Positions 17,670-25,573 of a stretch of 64,000 bases of DNA are shown here, one piece after another. Every line of letters begins with the position of its first letter. Positions within the stretch are counted from its first letter, which is position 1. The stretch lies in assembly GCA_019637975.1 (NCBI GenBank), contig JAHBUR010000011.1, forward strand, positions 1 to 64,000. The letters run 5' to 3'. Position numbers and translations under genes: made by a program. The stretch is from Bacteroidota bacterium. GTDB lineage: Bacteria > Bacteroidota > Ignavibacteria > UBA10030 > UBA6906. A model generated the notes under the pieces. That model had not been told where the DNA came from and searched no databases. It saw only the letters and a list, made by a program, of their open reading frames with translations.

Positions 17670-18164
17670 ACGAACCTGCAGAAAGTAGCTCACACCAAGT
17701 GCACATACCCACAACCCGACTCCGAATATGGTATGCGTCATCAGGCTCTTCAACCTGGCTTGCGATGGATTGGGGGTTTTGGATGAAGCAATGCCCAACC
17801 CGAAAGCAGGCTGCAAGACGAAGAGCGGGAACACCACAGTGCCAATGCCGTAGAGCAGCGCAGGCAGCAACGTTGGTCGCACAATCCAGTCGCCTGATGC
17901 AAAGACGAACACCAGCGCAAGCATAATACCAATGGTGTAGTGCGCACTCCAGCCGACCGCACACTCAAAGGGCTTTTGCGGTGCATCAGTAATTCTCACA
18001 TGCCGGAAGACACCCTGTGGCATGTGACAAAGCCAGCGGCCCAGCAAACAATAGTCGAGTGATCGGATGCTGAACATACTTCTCAGGAAAAGATTCCAGA
18101 GGTCCACGAGGAGGGTTGCGCCGAACCCGATGGCGATTGTACCAAGGAAAAAGTGTGCTTCCAT
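17664..18164 (-). CDS. DUF2938 family integral membrane protein
   Basis: 166 residues from the ATG at 18164. The longer frame overlaps the upstream gene and lacks a plausible start. Five hydrophobic segments are seen. The motif D-L-W-N-L-F-L-R-x-M-F-x-I-x-S-L-D-Y near residue 16, followed by L-V/L-G-R-W-L-x-H-x-P-x-G and G-W-x-A-H-Y-x-I-G, is diagnostic of DUF2938, whose function is unknown. It lies 43 bases after the DUF4386 gene, and the two are probably co-transcribed. Its stop codon sits in an attC-like GCCTAAC box. Confidence 0.8.
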   Translation of the reverse strand: MEAHFFLGTIAIGFGATLLVDLWNLFLRSMFSIRSLDYCLLGRWLCHMPQGVFRHVRITDAPQKPFECAVGWSAHYTIGIMLALVFVFASGDWIVRPTLLPALLYGIGTVVFPLFVLQPAFGLGIASSKTPNPSQARLKSLMTHTIFGVGLWVCALGVSYFLQVRA

Positions 18165-18207
18165 CTTCAGCTCCGGTTTGAAACGAGCCGTCTCATCCGC
18201 TTCACTA

Positions 18208-18909
18208 TCAAAGCTCGCTCTGGCTGTATGCGTCGAGTGCAGGAGACGGCCTGAAGCCCTTGATGATGGTGTAGAATATGATCGAAAGTTCCCACGCAAT
18301 TTCAAGAGCTGTGAGAGCAAACAGTCCGGCGCTCATCGGCTTCAGGACATCGAACAGCACCAGCACTCCACCAAGAAACGCGAGCGGTCCGCCGATGAGC
18401 CCAAGCAGCGCCATGCGCCGTGGGAGGAGCCCCGACCGGTACATCAGATACCCAAACAGCAATCCGGTCCCGAAGCCTGCACAGAACTGCGGCCCAAGCA
18501 GGAACGTCCAATCGTGGAACGCCAGCAGAGACCTGCCGGCCATGATGAGAGCTTCAGTGTCACCGCCCGGCACGAAGTTGGCCCGTAACGTCACGATCGA
18601 CATCAAGCTGGTAACGCCCGCGAGAATGATCACCGACTCCACGATGCGCACCGCGACGTAGCCGAGCGCAACGGATTCCTTGACTCGCTTGACTATTGGG
18701 AAGATGACGATCGCAGTCGCGATGTTGCAGATGGCAAGAAGGATCTCGAAGAGGGCGCCCATGGAGATGCGCGTGTCGAACCCTCCGCCGAGGATATAGC
18801 CGGCGTCATTGAACAAAGGGTCGTAAAAAAGGAGTGCCGGGATCGAGAATATGAAGGTGCCGGCGAAGAACAGCCCAAAGATCAGCGACGTTTTTCTATG
18901 GGAAGGCAT
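18208..18909 (-). CDS. DUF4386 family integral membrane protein
   Basis: 233 residues with six or so hydrophobic segments beginning at residue 8. The run of helices and the motifs G-L-F-F-A-G-T, G-x-L-F-E-I-L-L-A-I-x-N and the conserved middle R-I-V-E-S fit DUF4386, a family of unknown function common in soil and aquatic bacteria. It forms a two-gene unit with the DUF2938 gene. Attachment-like hairpins at both ends suggest that the pair moved as a cassette. Confidence 0.75.
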   Translation of the reverse strand: MPSHRKTSLIFGLFFAGTFIFSIPALLFYDPLFNDAGYILGGGFDTRISMGALFEILLAICNIATAIVIFPIVKRVKESVALGYVAVRIVESVIILAGVTSLMSIVTLRANFVPGGDTEALIMAGRSLLAFHDWTFLLGPQFCAGFGTGLLFGYLMYRSGLLPRRMALLGLIGGPLAFLGGVLVLFDVLKPMSAGLFALTALEIAWELSIIFYTIIKGFRPSPALDAYSQSEL

Positions 18910-18991
18910 ACGGTTTCCTTTTGGTTGTGATAGTTCAAATGTACGTTACTTGTTTCACATTGATAAACCCTACTGGCTTTGGGCGTTTTGC

Positions 18992-19129
18992 ATAACGTAC
19001 AGGTATTTGCGCAGGCGGGGATTATCGCACCGCCCACTGATACGAGGGTAGCTAATTTCCTCTTGCATTTCACTTCATCCGAAGAACCGCAGCCCCGCTT
19101 GTCGCAAATACCATGTTGCCCGCAGTTAT
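18992..19129 (-). other. attC-like hairpin after the AIPR gene
   Basis: Arms GGTATTTGCGCAGGCGGGG (19002-19020) and CCCCGCTTGTCGCAAATACC (19093-19112) are inverted copies. They are flanked by ATAACGTACA and ATGTTGCCCGCAGTTAT, whose ends pair as ATAAC/GTTAT. The AIPR stop codon TAA lies in the ATAAC box, as in integron cassettes. Confidence 0.5.
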
Positions 19130-20818
19130 ATTTCTTGCGGGGCCGCTGTCATTATTGTTTGAAGGTCTTTGCATCTCGTATAGTTCCTAAATAGTTGGTG
19201 AATTAGAGCGTTCGGATAATTTGTTTCCGTTACTTCAATTGTCTTTGCAGTCCGTTCTTGAATGAGTGTTGGCAATGTGTCATTGAAAAATGCGGCAAAG
19301 TCTGCTGATGGATTCATAAGAATTTCTACTGGAGTTTGATTAATGACGGAGTTGAGAATAAAGTAATTTCCGTATGTGCAAATACTTCTTTCCCTTCCTG
19401 TTTTCGTTTGCCTTAATTCATTCAAGTATTTTGAAACTGCTCTATAAATTTTTATACATCTCCAAAGTTTATCAACCTTCAGGTTTTCATTAAAGATATC
19501 TTTGTATGGTGGCTTAGAAATATCATCCCAAAGCCGTCCTATTTCTCTCTTCGCAGTTACAGCGTGTGTTGTTTCTGTTGTCGCACAAGCAAGAGCAACC
19601 GTTGCTTCTTCCAATGTGCAATTGGTTTCATCGTAAGGAATGACTTCGTCTGTCCTTTTGTAGTGATAATTGATATTTGTCAAAAGTAGTTCTGTTCTTA
19701 ATCGCTGTTGCTCTGGGTCAAGCGTTACGAAGTCTCTTTTCTCAATTTTGTTCTGAGTATTTGATGCTATTGTTATGCTATTGCCAAAATTCTCAGGAGC
19801 ATTTGAAAGTGGAATAAGTCGCACAAATACTTTACTTTTTTGTAACTTATCAGGGAACCTGTCAAGTGCAATGCCTAAACTACCAACAGTTTGAGCTCCG
19901 TTGATAATTGTCAATCCTTTACAATCAAAAAGCCCTGTGGTTTTGCCAACTGTTTTCGCTGGCAGTGGATTAACTGTGTTGCAAAGAATTGTCACACCAT
20001 TATTGAAGTAAATAAATTTTTCTGGTTCGATTTCAATTGTTTTTAGAATACCAGTGTTAATGTCGGATAAGCCAATAAAATTTCTGATGTTCTCGGTGAA
20101 AAGTTTTTTCCTGTGATTCTTCCAAAGCGTTGCTAAGTCATAAGCGGATATTTGTCCGTAGTAAGCAACAAATGGTTCATCAATAGCTCCCCAATTTGAA
20201 AGTGTTACTTCGCTCTCTATTGGCCTCCCTGGCAAGAACTGTATTCAAAGAATCGTGTGCTGCTTTTAAATTAAAGTCGGTAAAAAATGCCCACTCGGTT
20301 GATTCATTGAGAAAATTTATTAGGTCGCTAATTATTCTCTGATTATGAACTGCAAAACCTTTTCCTGTATATGCTAAAACAATATTGAGTTTAATTTGAC
20401 TTTCATTGAAGGCATCTTTAATTATCGGAAGTTTATTCTGAATCTTGATATTGAAACGGTCGTATCTTTCTTCAATTAAGTCAGTGATTCCTTTGGCAAA
20501 CTTATTCATATCGCCTGTGTCGGGCTCTCCATTTCCTTCATCAATCATTTTTGATTGAACAAGATAAATTGTGTTTTGTTGCTCATCAAAATAAACTGCA
20601 TCAATTCCATTATCATCATAGCTGTCTGTGATTGACTTTGCTGCCTCGTCAACAGGAACCGAAGCAAGAATATGTAACGAGTAAGCTGCTAATGCTCGTG
20701 AATGAAATTGTCGTGTTAAATCCTCTGGTCTTGAATTTACAATATCCGTCAAGTCAATTTTGCCAGTAAACAAATTGTCTAACGCTTGTTTGATGTGATT
20801 TACTTGAGGTCTTGCCAT
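19126..20818 (-). pseudogene. AIPR family abortive-infection protein, split by a frameshift
   Basis: Two overlapping frames make one protein. The first 212 residues (20180-20818) include a PD-(D/E)xK-like nuclease core (D-N-G-I-D-A-V-Y-F and L-V-Q-S-K). The second part (19126 to about 20235) holds the AIPR domain with F-N-N-G-V-T-I-L-C, I-I-N-G-A-Q-T-V-G-S and A-S-N-T-Q-N-K-I. Continuity is lost near 20225-20240, where one extra base in a G-rich run would explain the shift. The repaired protein would be about 565-570 residues. AIPR proteins are linked to phage resistance. The gene is clearly richer in A and T than all neighbours, a sign of transfer. Either sequencing error or true inactivation is possible. 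Confidence 0.85.
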
Positions 20819-20859
20819 TTGTATTTTTTCTGTTTGTTTTTTGTAATTAGTTTAGAGTT

Positions 20860-21030
20860 ACCACGGGCGCCAAATAATTGCGGGCAACTACGTCAAAAAC
20901 GCACTGCATTTATTTTCATTCTTACGGAATAACCGCGTTGCGTATATTTCGCTTGTAGATTCTTTCTTGGTTCGCCGCCCCACGCGAAAAGTTCACTCTC
21001 CCCCGGCGGCGTTGGGGCAAGTTAGCGAGA
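20860..21030 (-). other. Second attC-like or attI-like region upstream of the AIPR gene
   Basis: Inverted arms CTTGGTTCGCCGCCCC and CTTGCCCCAACGCCGCC (20970-21022) and boxes GTTAGCG (21021) and GCGGGCAAC (20881) resemble the opposite boundary. ATAATTGCGGGCAAC at 20876-20890 is an inverted near-copy of ATAACTGCGGGCAAC at the other end of the AIPR gene. This 241-base gap has no gene. Confidence 0.35.
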
Positions 21031-21059
21031 AACGCAGGGAAAGTCAAACAGAGGGGGGG

Positions 21060-21869
21060 TCAGTTTGAACCGATGAGCATGAGCGGGAAAGGGACGAGGA
21101 AATCATCCTCGTAGTTCAGTCCGCCTTTTGTGAGCGAGGGGTGGAAGCGGAGTCCCACCCGGAGGGTTCCGTTCACGCCCGAGCCTGCGGTGGTGGTTAT
21201 CGTGAACGTACTGCCGAACTCCGCCGCACGGTTGTCGCGGTTCAGGTTTGCGACCACAACACGACCGGCAGGGAAATTTTCGATGCTGTACGTGAAGCGA
21301 TACGCGTCGCGGGACCTGTCGAGTTCCGCATCCATCAACGAGTCGCGTATTCCGCCCCGCCACACGGAGACGCTGCCCGTGTACACACGTCCGGCGTCAA
21401 TCCTGAGCGGCTGTGACGTTGCAGGAACCGGCCCCATCCCGTCGGGATCGTACGCCCGCGCGGTGACACGCAGCGAGGTATCGGCAACATCCGTCAGCAC
21501 GATCTCCAGATACTGCGGATGCGCGAGGCGAAGCAGTAATGTTACTGCAGGCGTGGCGATGTTGGCACGCACGTCAATGCCGGCGGAGGATGCATTGAAG
21601 GGATGCTTTGATGCGTGAAGCTGGTAGCTTCCTGTCTGCTCAATGCGGAACATGAACCGCCCCTGCGCATCGGTTGTTTGCGCAACAGTGGCGGGGACTG
21701 TGGAAGTCTGCGCGCCGTCGATGGGCAATTCCGTTGCGGCGGTTTTCACGAATCCCTTCACCAATCCGTCTGTCTCAATCGTATCGTTGACGGAAGTCGT
21801 TTTGTCTTTGCACCCGGCGGCACTGAGGAGGATGAGAAGAGGAAGTATGCCGATGCCGGTGGAATTCAT
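21060..21869 (-). CDS. Lipoprotein with carboxypeptidase-regulatory-like domain, unknown function
   Basis: 269 residues. The signal peptide ends in the lipobox S-A-A-G-C at residues 16-20 and is followed by a K-D-K-T-T linker. Residues 35-95 (V-K-G-F-V-K-T ... T-D-A-Q-G-R-F-M-F) look like a carboxypeptidase regulatory-like beta fold, as in many surface lipoproteins of this phylum. The rest is beta-rich and unrecognised. Its start codon lies 1 base past the rhodanese stop, so it is the last gene of the minus-strand operon that starts at 25308. Confidence 0.65.
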   Translation of the reverse strand: MNSTGIGILPLLILLSAAGCKDKTTSVNDTIETDGLVKGFVKTAATELPIDGAQTSTVPATVAQTTDAQGRFMFRIEQTGSYQLHASKHPFNASSAGIDVRANIATPAVTLLLRLAHPQYLEIVLTDVADTSLRVTARAYDPDGMGPVPATSQPLRIDAGRVYTGSVSVWRGGIRDSLMDAELDRSRDAYRFTYSIENFPAGRVVVANLNRDNRAAEFGSTFTITTTAGSGVNGTLRVGLRFHPSLTKGGLNYEDDFLVPFPLMLIGSN

Positions 21870-21870
21870 G

Positions 21871-22257
21871 TTACTTCAGGCCGGAGAGATTCCATTCCCC
21901 GATTCCGCCGCTCATGTTGGCGGCGGTGTAGCCTAACTTGCTGAGCGTCGCCACCGCCGATCCGCTGCAACTTCCGGTAGCGCAGTAACGGATAATCTCG
22001 CGGCTCTTGTACTTCTCCAACTCCTTCTCCCGCCGCCGCCCAACTCATGCGGGGGAATATGCGGAGCCTTTGATGGCACTCCGGCTCCGCTCATCCGCCG
22101 TGCGGACATCGAGCAGAACAATGGCGTTGCTTTTCATCTTCTCTGCAACTTCGGCGGGAGTGTATTTCTTCAGCGAACGCAGGAGCAGCATCCGCTTGAT
22201 ATACAGAACCAGCAGAAGCGCAGCAAGACCGTAGAAAATAATCTGTGATGTTTCCAT
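21871..22257 (-). pseudogene. Membrane-anchored rhodanese with an in-frame TGA
   Basis: An N-terminal hydrophobic anchor (residues 5-20) precedes a single rhodanese domain: V-L-L-D-V-R-T-A-D-E, then the active loop C-A-T-G-S-C-S-G, then M-S-G-G-I-G-E-W. Between them codon 71 is TGA (about 22045), followed in the same frame by 58 good rhodanese codons ending at 21871. As written, the product loses its catalytic cysteine. A Trp or Arg codon changed to TGA, or a base-call error, would explain it. It sits between the FmdB-like and lipoprotein genes in one operon. Confidence 0.8.
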
Positions 22258-22273
22258 TCTCAGCCTTGTCGTG

Positions 22274-22513
22274 TCAGTTTATGCCGCAACTTCCGCCGCC
22301 GCAACAGCCGCCCGGAGTTTCGCACGACGGCGCATCGGAATAGTTAAATCCGCCTGTACTGCTGCCTGTGGAAACGTTCGGCGCGGAAAGAAGCCGGATG
22401 TGGCCGGTGGAGCCGCACGCGGGACACACGACATCTTCTTCTATCTCACGAACTTTGTGGAACACATCGTACGTGGTACTGCATTCTTTACAGCGATAGT
22501 CATAAATCGGCAT
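22274..22513 (-). CDS. FmdB-type zinc ribbon protein
   Basis: 79 residues from the ATG at 22513, chosen because AAGGAG lies 9 bases upstream; the ATG at 22522 abuts it. M-P-I-Y-D-Y-R-C-K-E-C and C-P-A-C-G form the paired CxxC zinc ribbon. The C-terminal tail is Gly/Ser/Cys-rich (C-C-G-G-G-S-C-G). FmdB-like proteins are putative regulators or metal-binding accessory proteins, and no firm function is known. It is in the operon with the DUF3365 and rhodanese genes. Confidence 0.85.
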   Translation of the reverse strand: MPIYDYRCKECSTTYDVFHKVREIEEDVVCPACGSTGHIRLLSAPNVSTGSSTGGFNYSDAPSCETPGGCCGGGSCGIN

Positions 22514-22629
22514 AAACAACATCTCCTTGGAATTGGGCGTAGTAAACCTTACCGAATTTGATGCAGGATTTCAAGATAGGGGTCAGCGTCCGAAATCCGG
22601 CATAGAAGTCCGACACCATCTCAATATCC

Positions 22630-22657
22630 TGGACACGGCGGAGCCGTGTCCCTACAA
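22630..22657. repeat. GGACACG palindromic repeat, single unit
   Basis: GGACACGGC-gga-GCCGTGTCC plus the CCCTACAA tail matches the elements at 5363 and 8510. It lies in the 183-base spacer between the DUF3365 and FmdB genes. The flanks carry AAGTCCGA and TCGGACTT in inverted order. Confidence 0.8.
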
Positions 22658-22696
22658 CAAGAAATGCTGTTTGACATCTCTCTATCGGACTTCAGA

Positions 22697-23305
22697 TCAG
22701 CGTTTCTGCCCGTCCAGCGGGATTTTCACGCTCACGGCGCCGCGGAGTTCGCCCGCCTTGTAGTCAACGGCCTTGTCGTTCGGGTAACGCTGTTGGATCG
22801 AGCTGTAAATCAGGTCTCTCATCTTCTCGCGGCCCCCGTGACACGAGAGGCACATGTCGCCGATCATAATCGGCCTCATGTAGCGGAACGTTCTGACATC
22901 ATTCTCTGTCACAACCTGATAGAACTCCGACGTGTCGGAAAGCTTCCCGGCTTTTTTCAATTCGGCAAACTTTTTCAGTTCTGCACTTTCAAACGCGTCG
23001 GGAATGTTCTTCGGGTTCCTCCATTTAACGCTCACACGCCGGATGGAAACCCCGAGCTGCTCCTGCAATCTCTCTCCGACAACCTGGGCACTATCGGCGC
23101 ACACATCGATGGCGCGTACAGCACCGCCTGCCGCGAGTTGTTGTGAGAGGAGAATGCGCATGGTTGTCAGCAGCTTTTTTGCCGCTTCGCGACTATGCTG
23201 AAGGGCGGCCGCGGAATCCATCTGAACAGGTTGGGAGAACGATGGTGCGGCAAGAAGAACGACGGGGCACATACAACTTGTCAGCAACGGCCGGATGCTG
23301 CTCAT
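22697..23305 (-). CDS. DUF3365 (Tll0287-like) secreted haem protein
   Basis: 202 residues. A signal peptide (to about residue 25, A-P-S-F-S-Q) is followed by a single-domain Tll0287/DUF3365 fold with one covalent haem site, C-L-S-C-H, near residue 153. Further family features are A-I-D-V-C, R-R-V-S-x-K-W-R-N-P-x-N-x-P-D and R-x-M-x-P-I. Homologues are periplasmic c-type haem domains thought to sense redox state or gas. Placed between a class V aminotransferase and an FmdB gene, it may report redox conditions for this operon; that is inference. Confidence 0.85.
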   Translation of the reverse strand: MSSIRPLLTSCMCPVVLLAAPSFSQPVQMDSAAALQHSREAAKKLLTTMRILLSQQLAAGGAVRAIDVCADSAQVVGERLQEQLGVSIRRVSVKWRNPKNIPDAFESAELKKFAELKKAGKLSDTSEFYQVVTENDVRTFRYMRPIMIGDMCLSCHGGREKMRDLIYSSIQQRYPNDKAVDYKAGELRGAVSVKIPLDGQKR

Positions 23306-23341
23306 GTTGTCCTCCGTATGATTGGTTGTGGAATGGATGCG

Positions 23342-24811
23342 CTATCGCGCAGAAGTATCGAGAAACGATTTCACAAATTGCAGTACGCGATACACATCGG
23401 CGAAGTTTGTGGCGAGTCCGAACGAGATGCGGACAGCTCCTGCTGTTTTCCCTTTTACCGCAACGATACATTGCTCGAAGGAACTCCGTTCTTCGTTGCT
23501 GAAACACTCGCGCATATCATTTTGCGTCAAGCCGAAGGCTATCTCTCCCGCGCCCGGATTGCAGAAGCAACCTGTGCGAAGCGAGATATTCAGACGGGCG
23601 GCCTGATCTTCCACCGTATGAAAATTGAACAGGTTGCCGTCGGGGTCGTGGAAATTCAGGGCAACGGTGCCGCCCCGCGCAGTCGTGTCACGCGGGCCGT
23701 ACACTTCAACCAGCGGCATTCCGTTGGAATGACGGAGCGAGAGAATGCCGTTCAGGAACCACCCCGTGAGCAATACAACTCTGTCGTGAATCGTATCAAT
23801 CCCTGCCCCGGCAAGAAACCGGAGCCCGATTTCCACGGCGGGCAAGTTCAGATAGTTGATTGTCCCGTCCTCGAACGCCCTGTCACCTTCGGCAAAATAA
23901 TACTTATCGGCCTGCACAGAAACAACTTCGATTGTGCCGCCGGAGAACCAGGGGCGATGGAGTTTTTTCAATGCGGACTTCCGCGCAATAAGACACCCTA
24001 CTCCCGTCGGGTAGCCGAACATTTTGTAGAATGAGAGCGGAACAAAATCGGGATGATACTTGCTCAAGTCCAGTCTGTTGGTCGGGACAAACGCCGCTGC
24101 ATCCACCACCACATCCCACCCTTTTGACTGCGCCCGTTGAATCCAGTCCAAAGAATGCTGAACGCCTGAAAAGTTGGATTGCGCCGGATACACAAACAGA
24201 TTGTTTCCCGCCGGGTTCGGTTTCTCCAACTGTTGCATGAGTTGTTCGCTGTCAATACGCAGATCGGGCGCGATGACGGGAATGTAGGTAATGGCAGCCC
24301 CCTTCGCCCGGGCAAACTCACGCACGCCGTTGACCGCGTTGTGATTGTCGAACGTGAGCATGTATCGCGATTGCTGACAGAACGGGTACGCTTCGCCGAC
24401 AAGCTTCAGCGCGCCGCTCGCATTCGGCGTGAAGATGGCGACGTACTCGTCGGGCGATGCGTTGAAGTATTCGAGAACATACCTTCTCGCATGTTCATCC
24501 ATTTCGGTTGAAGCGAGAGAGGAAGGACTGTGGGAGTGCGGATTACCGTACACATGATCTTTCAGCATCGCCAGATGTTGTGCGAGCTGGCAGTCGGCGT
24601 ACAAGCCGCCGCCCGTATAATCCACATAGACCTGACCCAGTTTGTCGAGTCGCGTAAACTCCTTCTCGCGGAATTCATCAAGAATGCCCGTCTTGATGTA
24701 CGCGGGATTCTCCTCCAGAAATTCATCGAAGGATTGATGCACGCGCCCGCAATCAGCTGGGGAACTCCCTCTCTCATTCGTCAATGCGTGAATGTCGTTG
24801 GAGTTCATCAT
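23342..24811 (-). CDS. Class V aminotransferase (cysteine desulfurase / MOCOS-N-like)
   Basis: 489 residues. PLP enzyme of the fold that removes sulfur from cysteine. Visible features are Y-V-D-Y-T-G-G-G near residue 62, H-S-H-S-P-S-S, the PLP lysine in S-F-Y-K-M-F-G, and a C-terminal cysteine in R-T-G-C-F-C-N-P-G-A-G, which fits a desulfurase persulfide site. The long form and the N-terminal D-E-F-R-E-K-E-F motif resemble the first domain of molybdenum-cofactor sulfurases. With rhodanese genes nearby, a role in making or moving sulfane sulfur is likely. It follows the protease-like gene by 5 bases. Confidence 0.85.
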   Translation of the reverse strand: MMNSNDIHALTNERGSSPADCGRVHQSFDEFLEENPAYIKTGILDEFREKEFTRLDKLGQVYVDYTGGGLYADCQLAQHLAMLKDHVYGNPHSHSPSSLASTEMDEHARRYVLEYFNASPDEYVAIFTPNASGALKLVGEAYPFCQQSRYMLTFDNHNAVNGVREFARAKGAAITYIPVIAPDLRIDSEQLMQQLEKPNPAGNNLFVYPAQSNFSGVQHSLDWIQRAQSKGWDVVVDAAAFVPTNRLDLSKYHPDFVPLSFYKMFGYPTGVGCLIARKSALKKLHRPWFSGGTIEVVSVQADKYYFAEGDRAFEDGTINYLNLPAVEIGLRFLAGAGIDTIHDRVVLLTGWFLNGILSLRHSNGMPLVEVYGPRDTTARGGTVALNFHDPDGNLFNFHTVEDQAARLNISLRTGCFCNPGAGEIAFGLTQNDMRECFSNEERSSFEQCIVAVKGKTAGAVRISFGLATNFADVYRVLQFVKSFLDTSAR

Positions 24812-24816
24812 CCTGC

Positions 24817-25308
24817 TCAGGTGTGCAGCGTTTCATGCAGTGACGGCCAGGCACGCAACACAACGCCCGCGCTGTGCAGGTAGGCGGGCATGGCAAGACA
24901 CACTTCCTTGCTGAGAGAGAAACCCGGAGTGTAGTGATTCGGCTGCATACCGATGAAGTGCAGATACTCCGGCAGCGTTCCCTTTTGATGCACGTCCTCA
25001 AACAGGTCAAGGAGATCATGCTGATGCGCGAGGAGCCGGAACCCGCCGAACAGGGTAATGTCGTGTCCCGCCAACTCGATGATCGTTCCCGGAATCCGCC
25101 CGATATCGGCAGCGTCAAGAATCAGCAGATGGCTGCTCTCTTCCAGAATCGATCGGAAGTCGAAGTCAATGCCCGCCTCGATAAACTCGATATCGTCTCT
25201 CGACGGATGGCGCTGCTTCAGCAAACGAAGCGCGTGTTTCCCCAAGCCGCGATCGCCTGTTATGATTTCTCCGATTCCGACTACTACTTTTCGATGCGCG
25301 TGTATCAT
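24817..25308 (-). CDS. Hydrogenase-maturation-protease-like protein with altered metal site
   Basis: 163 residues from the ATG at 25308, after GGAG. It has the M52 fold: G-I-G-E-I-I-T-G-D-R-G-L-G, L-D-A-A-D near residue 67 and A-H-Q-H-D-L-L-D-L-F near residue 94. These line up with the nickel-sensing residues E16, D62 and H93 of HybD, but Arg stands where the Glu/Asp ligand should be, and Glu replaces the Asn of G-x-G-N. So it may not process a hydrogenase. No large-subunit gene is adjacent. It is the first gene of an operon with a class V aminotransferase, and a sigma-54-type promoter stands in front. Confidence 0.8.
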   Translation of the reverse strand: MIHAHRKVVVGIGEIITGDRGLGKHALRLLKQRHPSRDDIEFIEAGIDFDFRSILEESSHLLILDAADIGRIPGTIIELAGHDITLFGGFRLLAHQHDLLDLFEDVHQKGTLPEYLHFIGMQPNHYTPGFSLSKEVCLAMPAYLHSAGVVLRAWPSLHETLHT

Positions 25309-25349
25309 GTGAGGTCTCCGAATTCCGATGAGCAACTGTCAAAGGAATC

Positions 25350-25369
25350 ATTTCAACTCATGTGCCAGC
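25350..25369 (-). promoter_or_regulatory. Sigma-54-type promoter for the protease-like/aminotransferase operon
   Basis: The minus strand reads CTGGCACATGAGTTGAAA. The -24 element TGGCAC is perfect and the -12 element TTGA has GA in place of GC at the right ten-base distance. It lies 45 bases before the start at 25308. Confidence 0.55.
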
Positions 25370-25414
25370 ATCCATGCGTATTCTTGCCGATTCTACCGGC
25401 AGAACGATAGGGTT

Positions 25415-25460
25415 TTCCCATTTGCAGGAGACTTCTTCCGAGAGTTCCCAGAATTGGGAA
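25415..25460. promoter_or_regulatory. Shared palindromic sites between two divergent sigma-54-type promoters
   Basis: TTCCCAGAATTGGGAA (25445-25460) has perfect six-base arms. A half-site TTCCCA at 25415 is exactly 30 bases away, and a further TTCCC follows at 25463. The main site is about 73 bases from one -24 element and 80 from the other, the usual place for an enhancer-binding protein. Confidence 0.65.
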
Positions 25461-25530
25461 AGTTCCCTGCAAAAGTCTCAGGATCGTTGAAGATGACTTG
25501 AGAGAATATCAGATTTTTTTCTATATTTGC

Positions 25531-25548
25531 CAGGCACAATACTTGCTA
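25531..25548 (+). promoter_or_regulatory. Sigma-54-type promoter for the MarR-cytochrome-rhodanese operon
   Basis: CAGGCACAATACTTGCTA has GG and GC separated by ten bases, GGCAC and TTGCT elements. Transcription would start near 25558, giving a short leader before the GTG at 25574. Confidence 0.7.
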
Positions 25549-25573
25549 TTAACAATTATTGATGGAGGAAAAA

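Noticed and set aside
17500-21060. Insertion sequence or transposon carrying the AIPR gene
   Set aside because: No transposase frame, target-site duplication or typical terminal repeats were found; attC-like hairpins explain the boundaries better.
22040-22050. Selenocysteine at the in-frame TGA of the rhodanese gene
   Set aside because: The TGA is not at the active-site position, the catalytic Cys codon is intact downstream, and no clear SECIS-like hairpin was seen after it.
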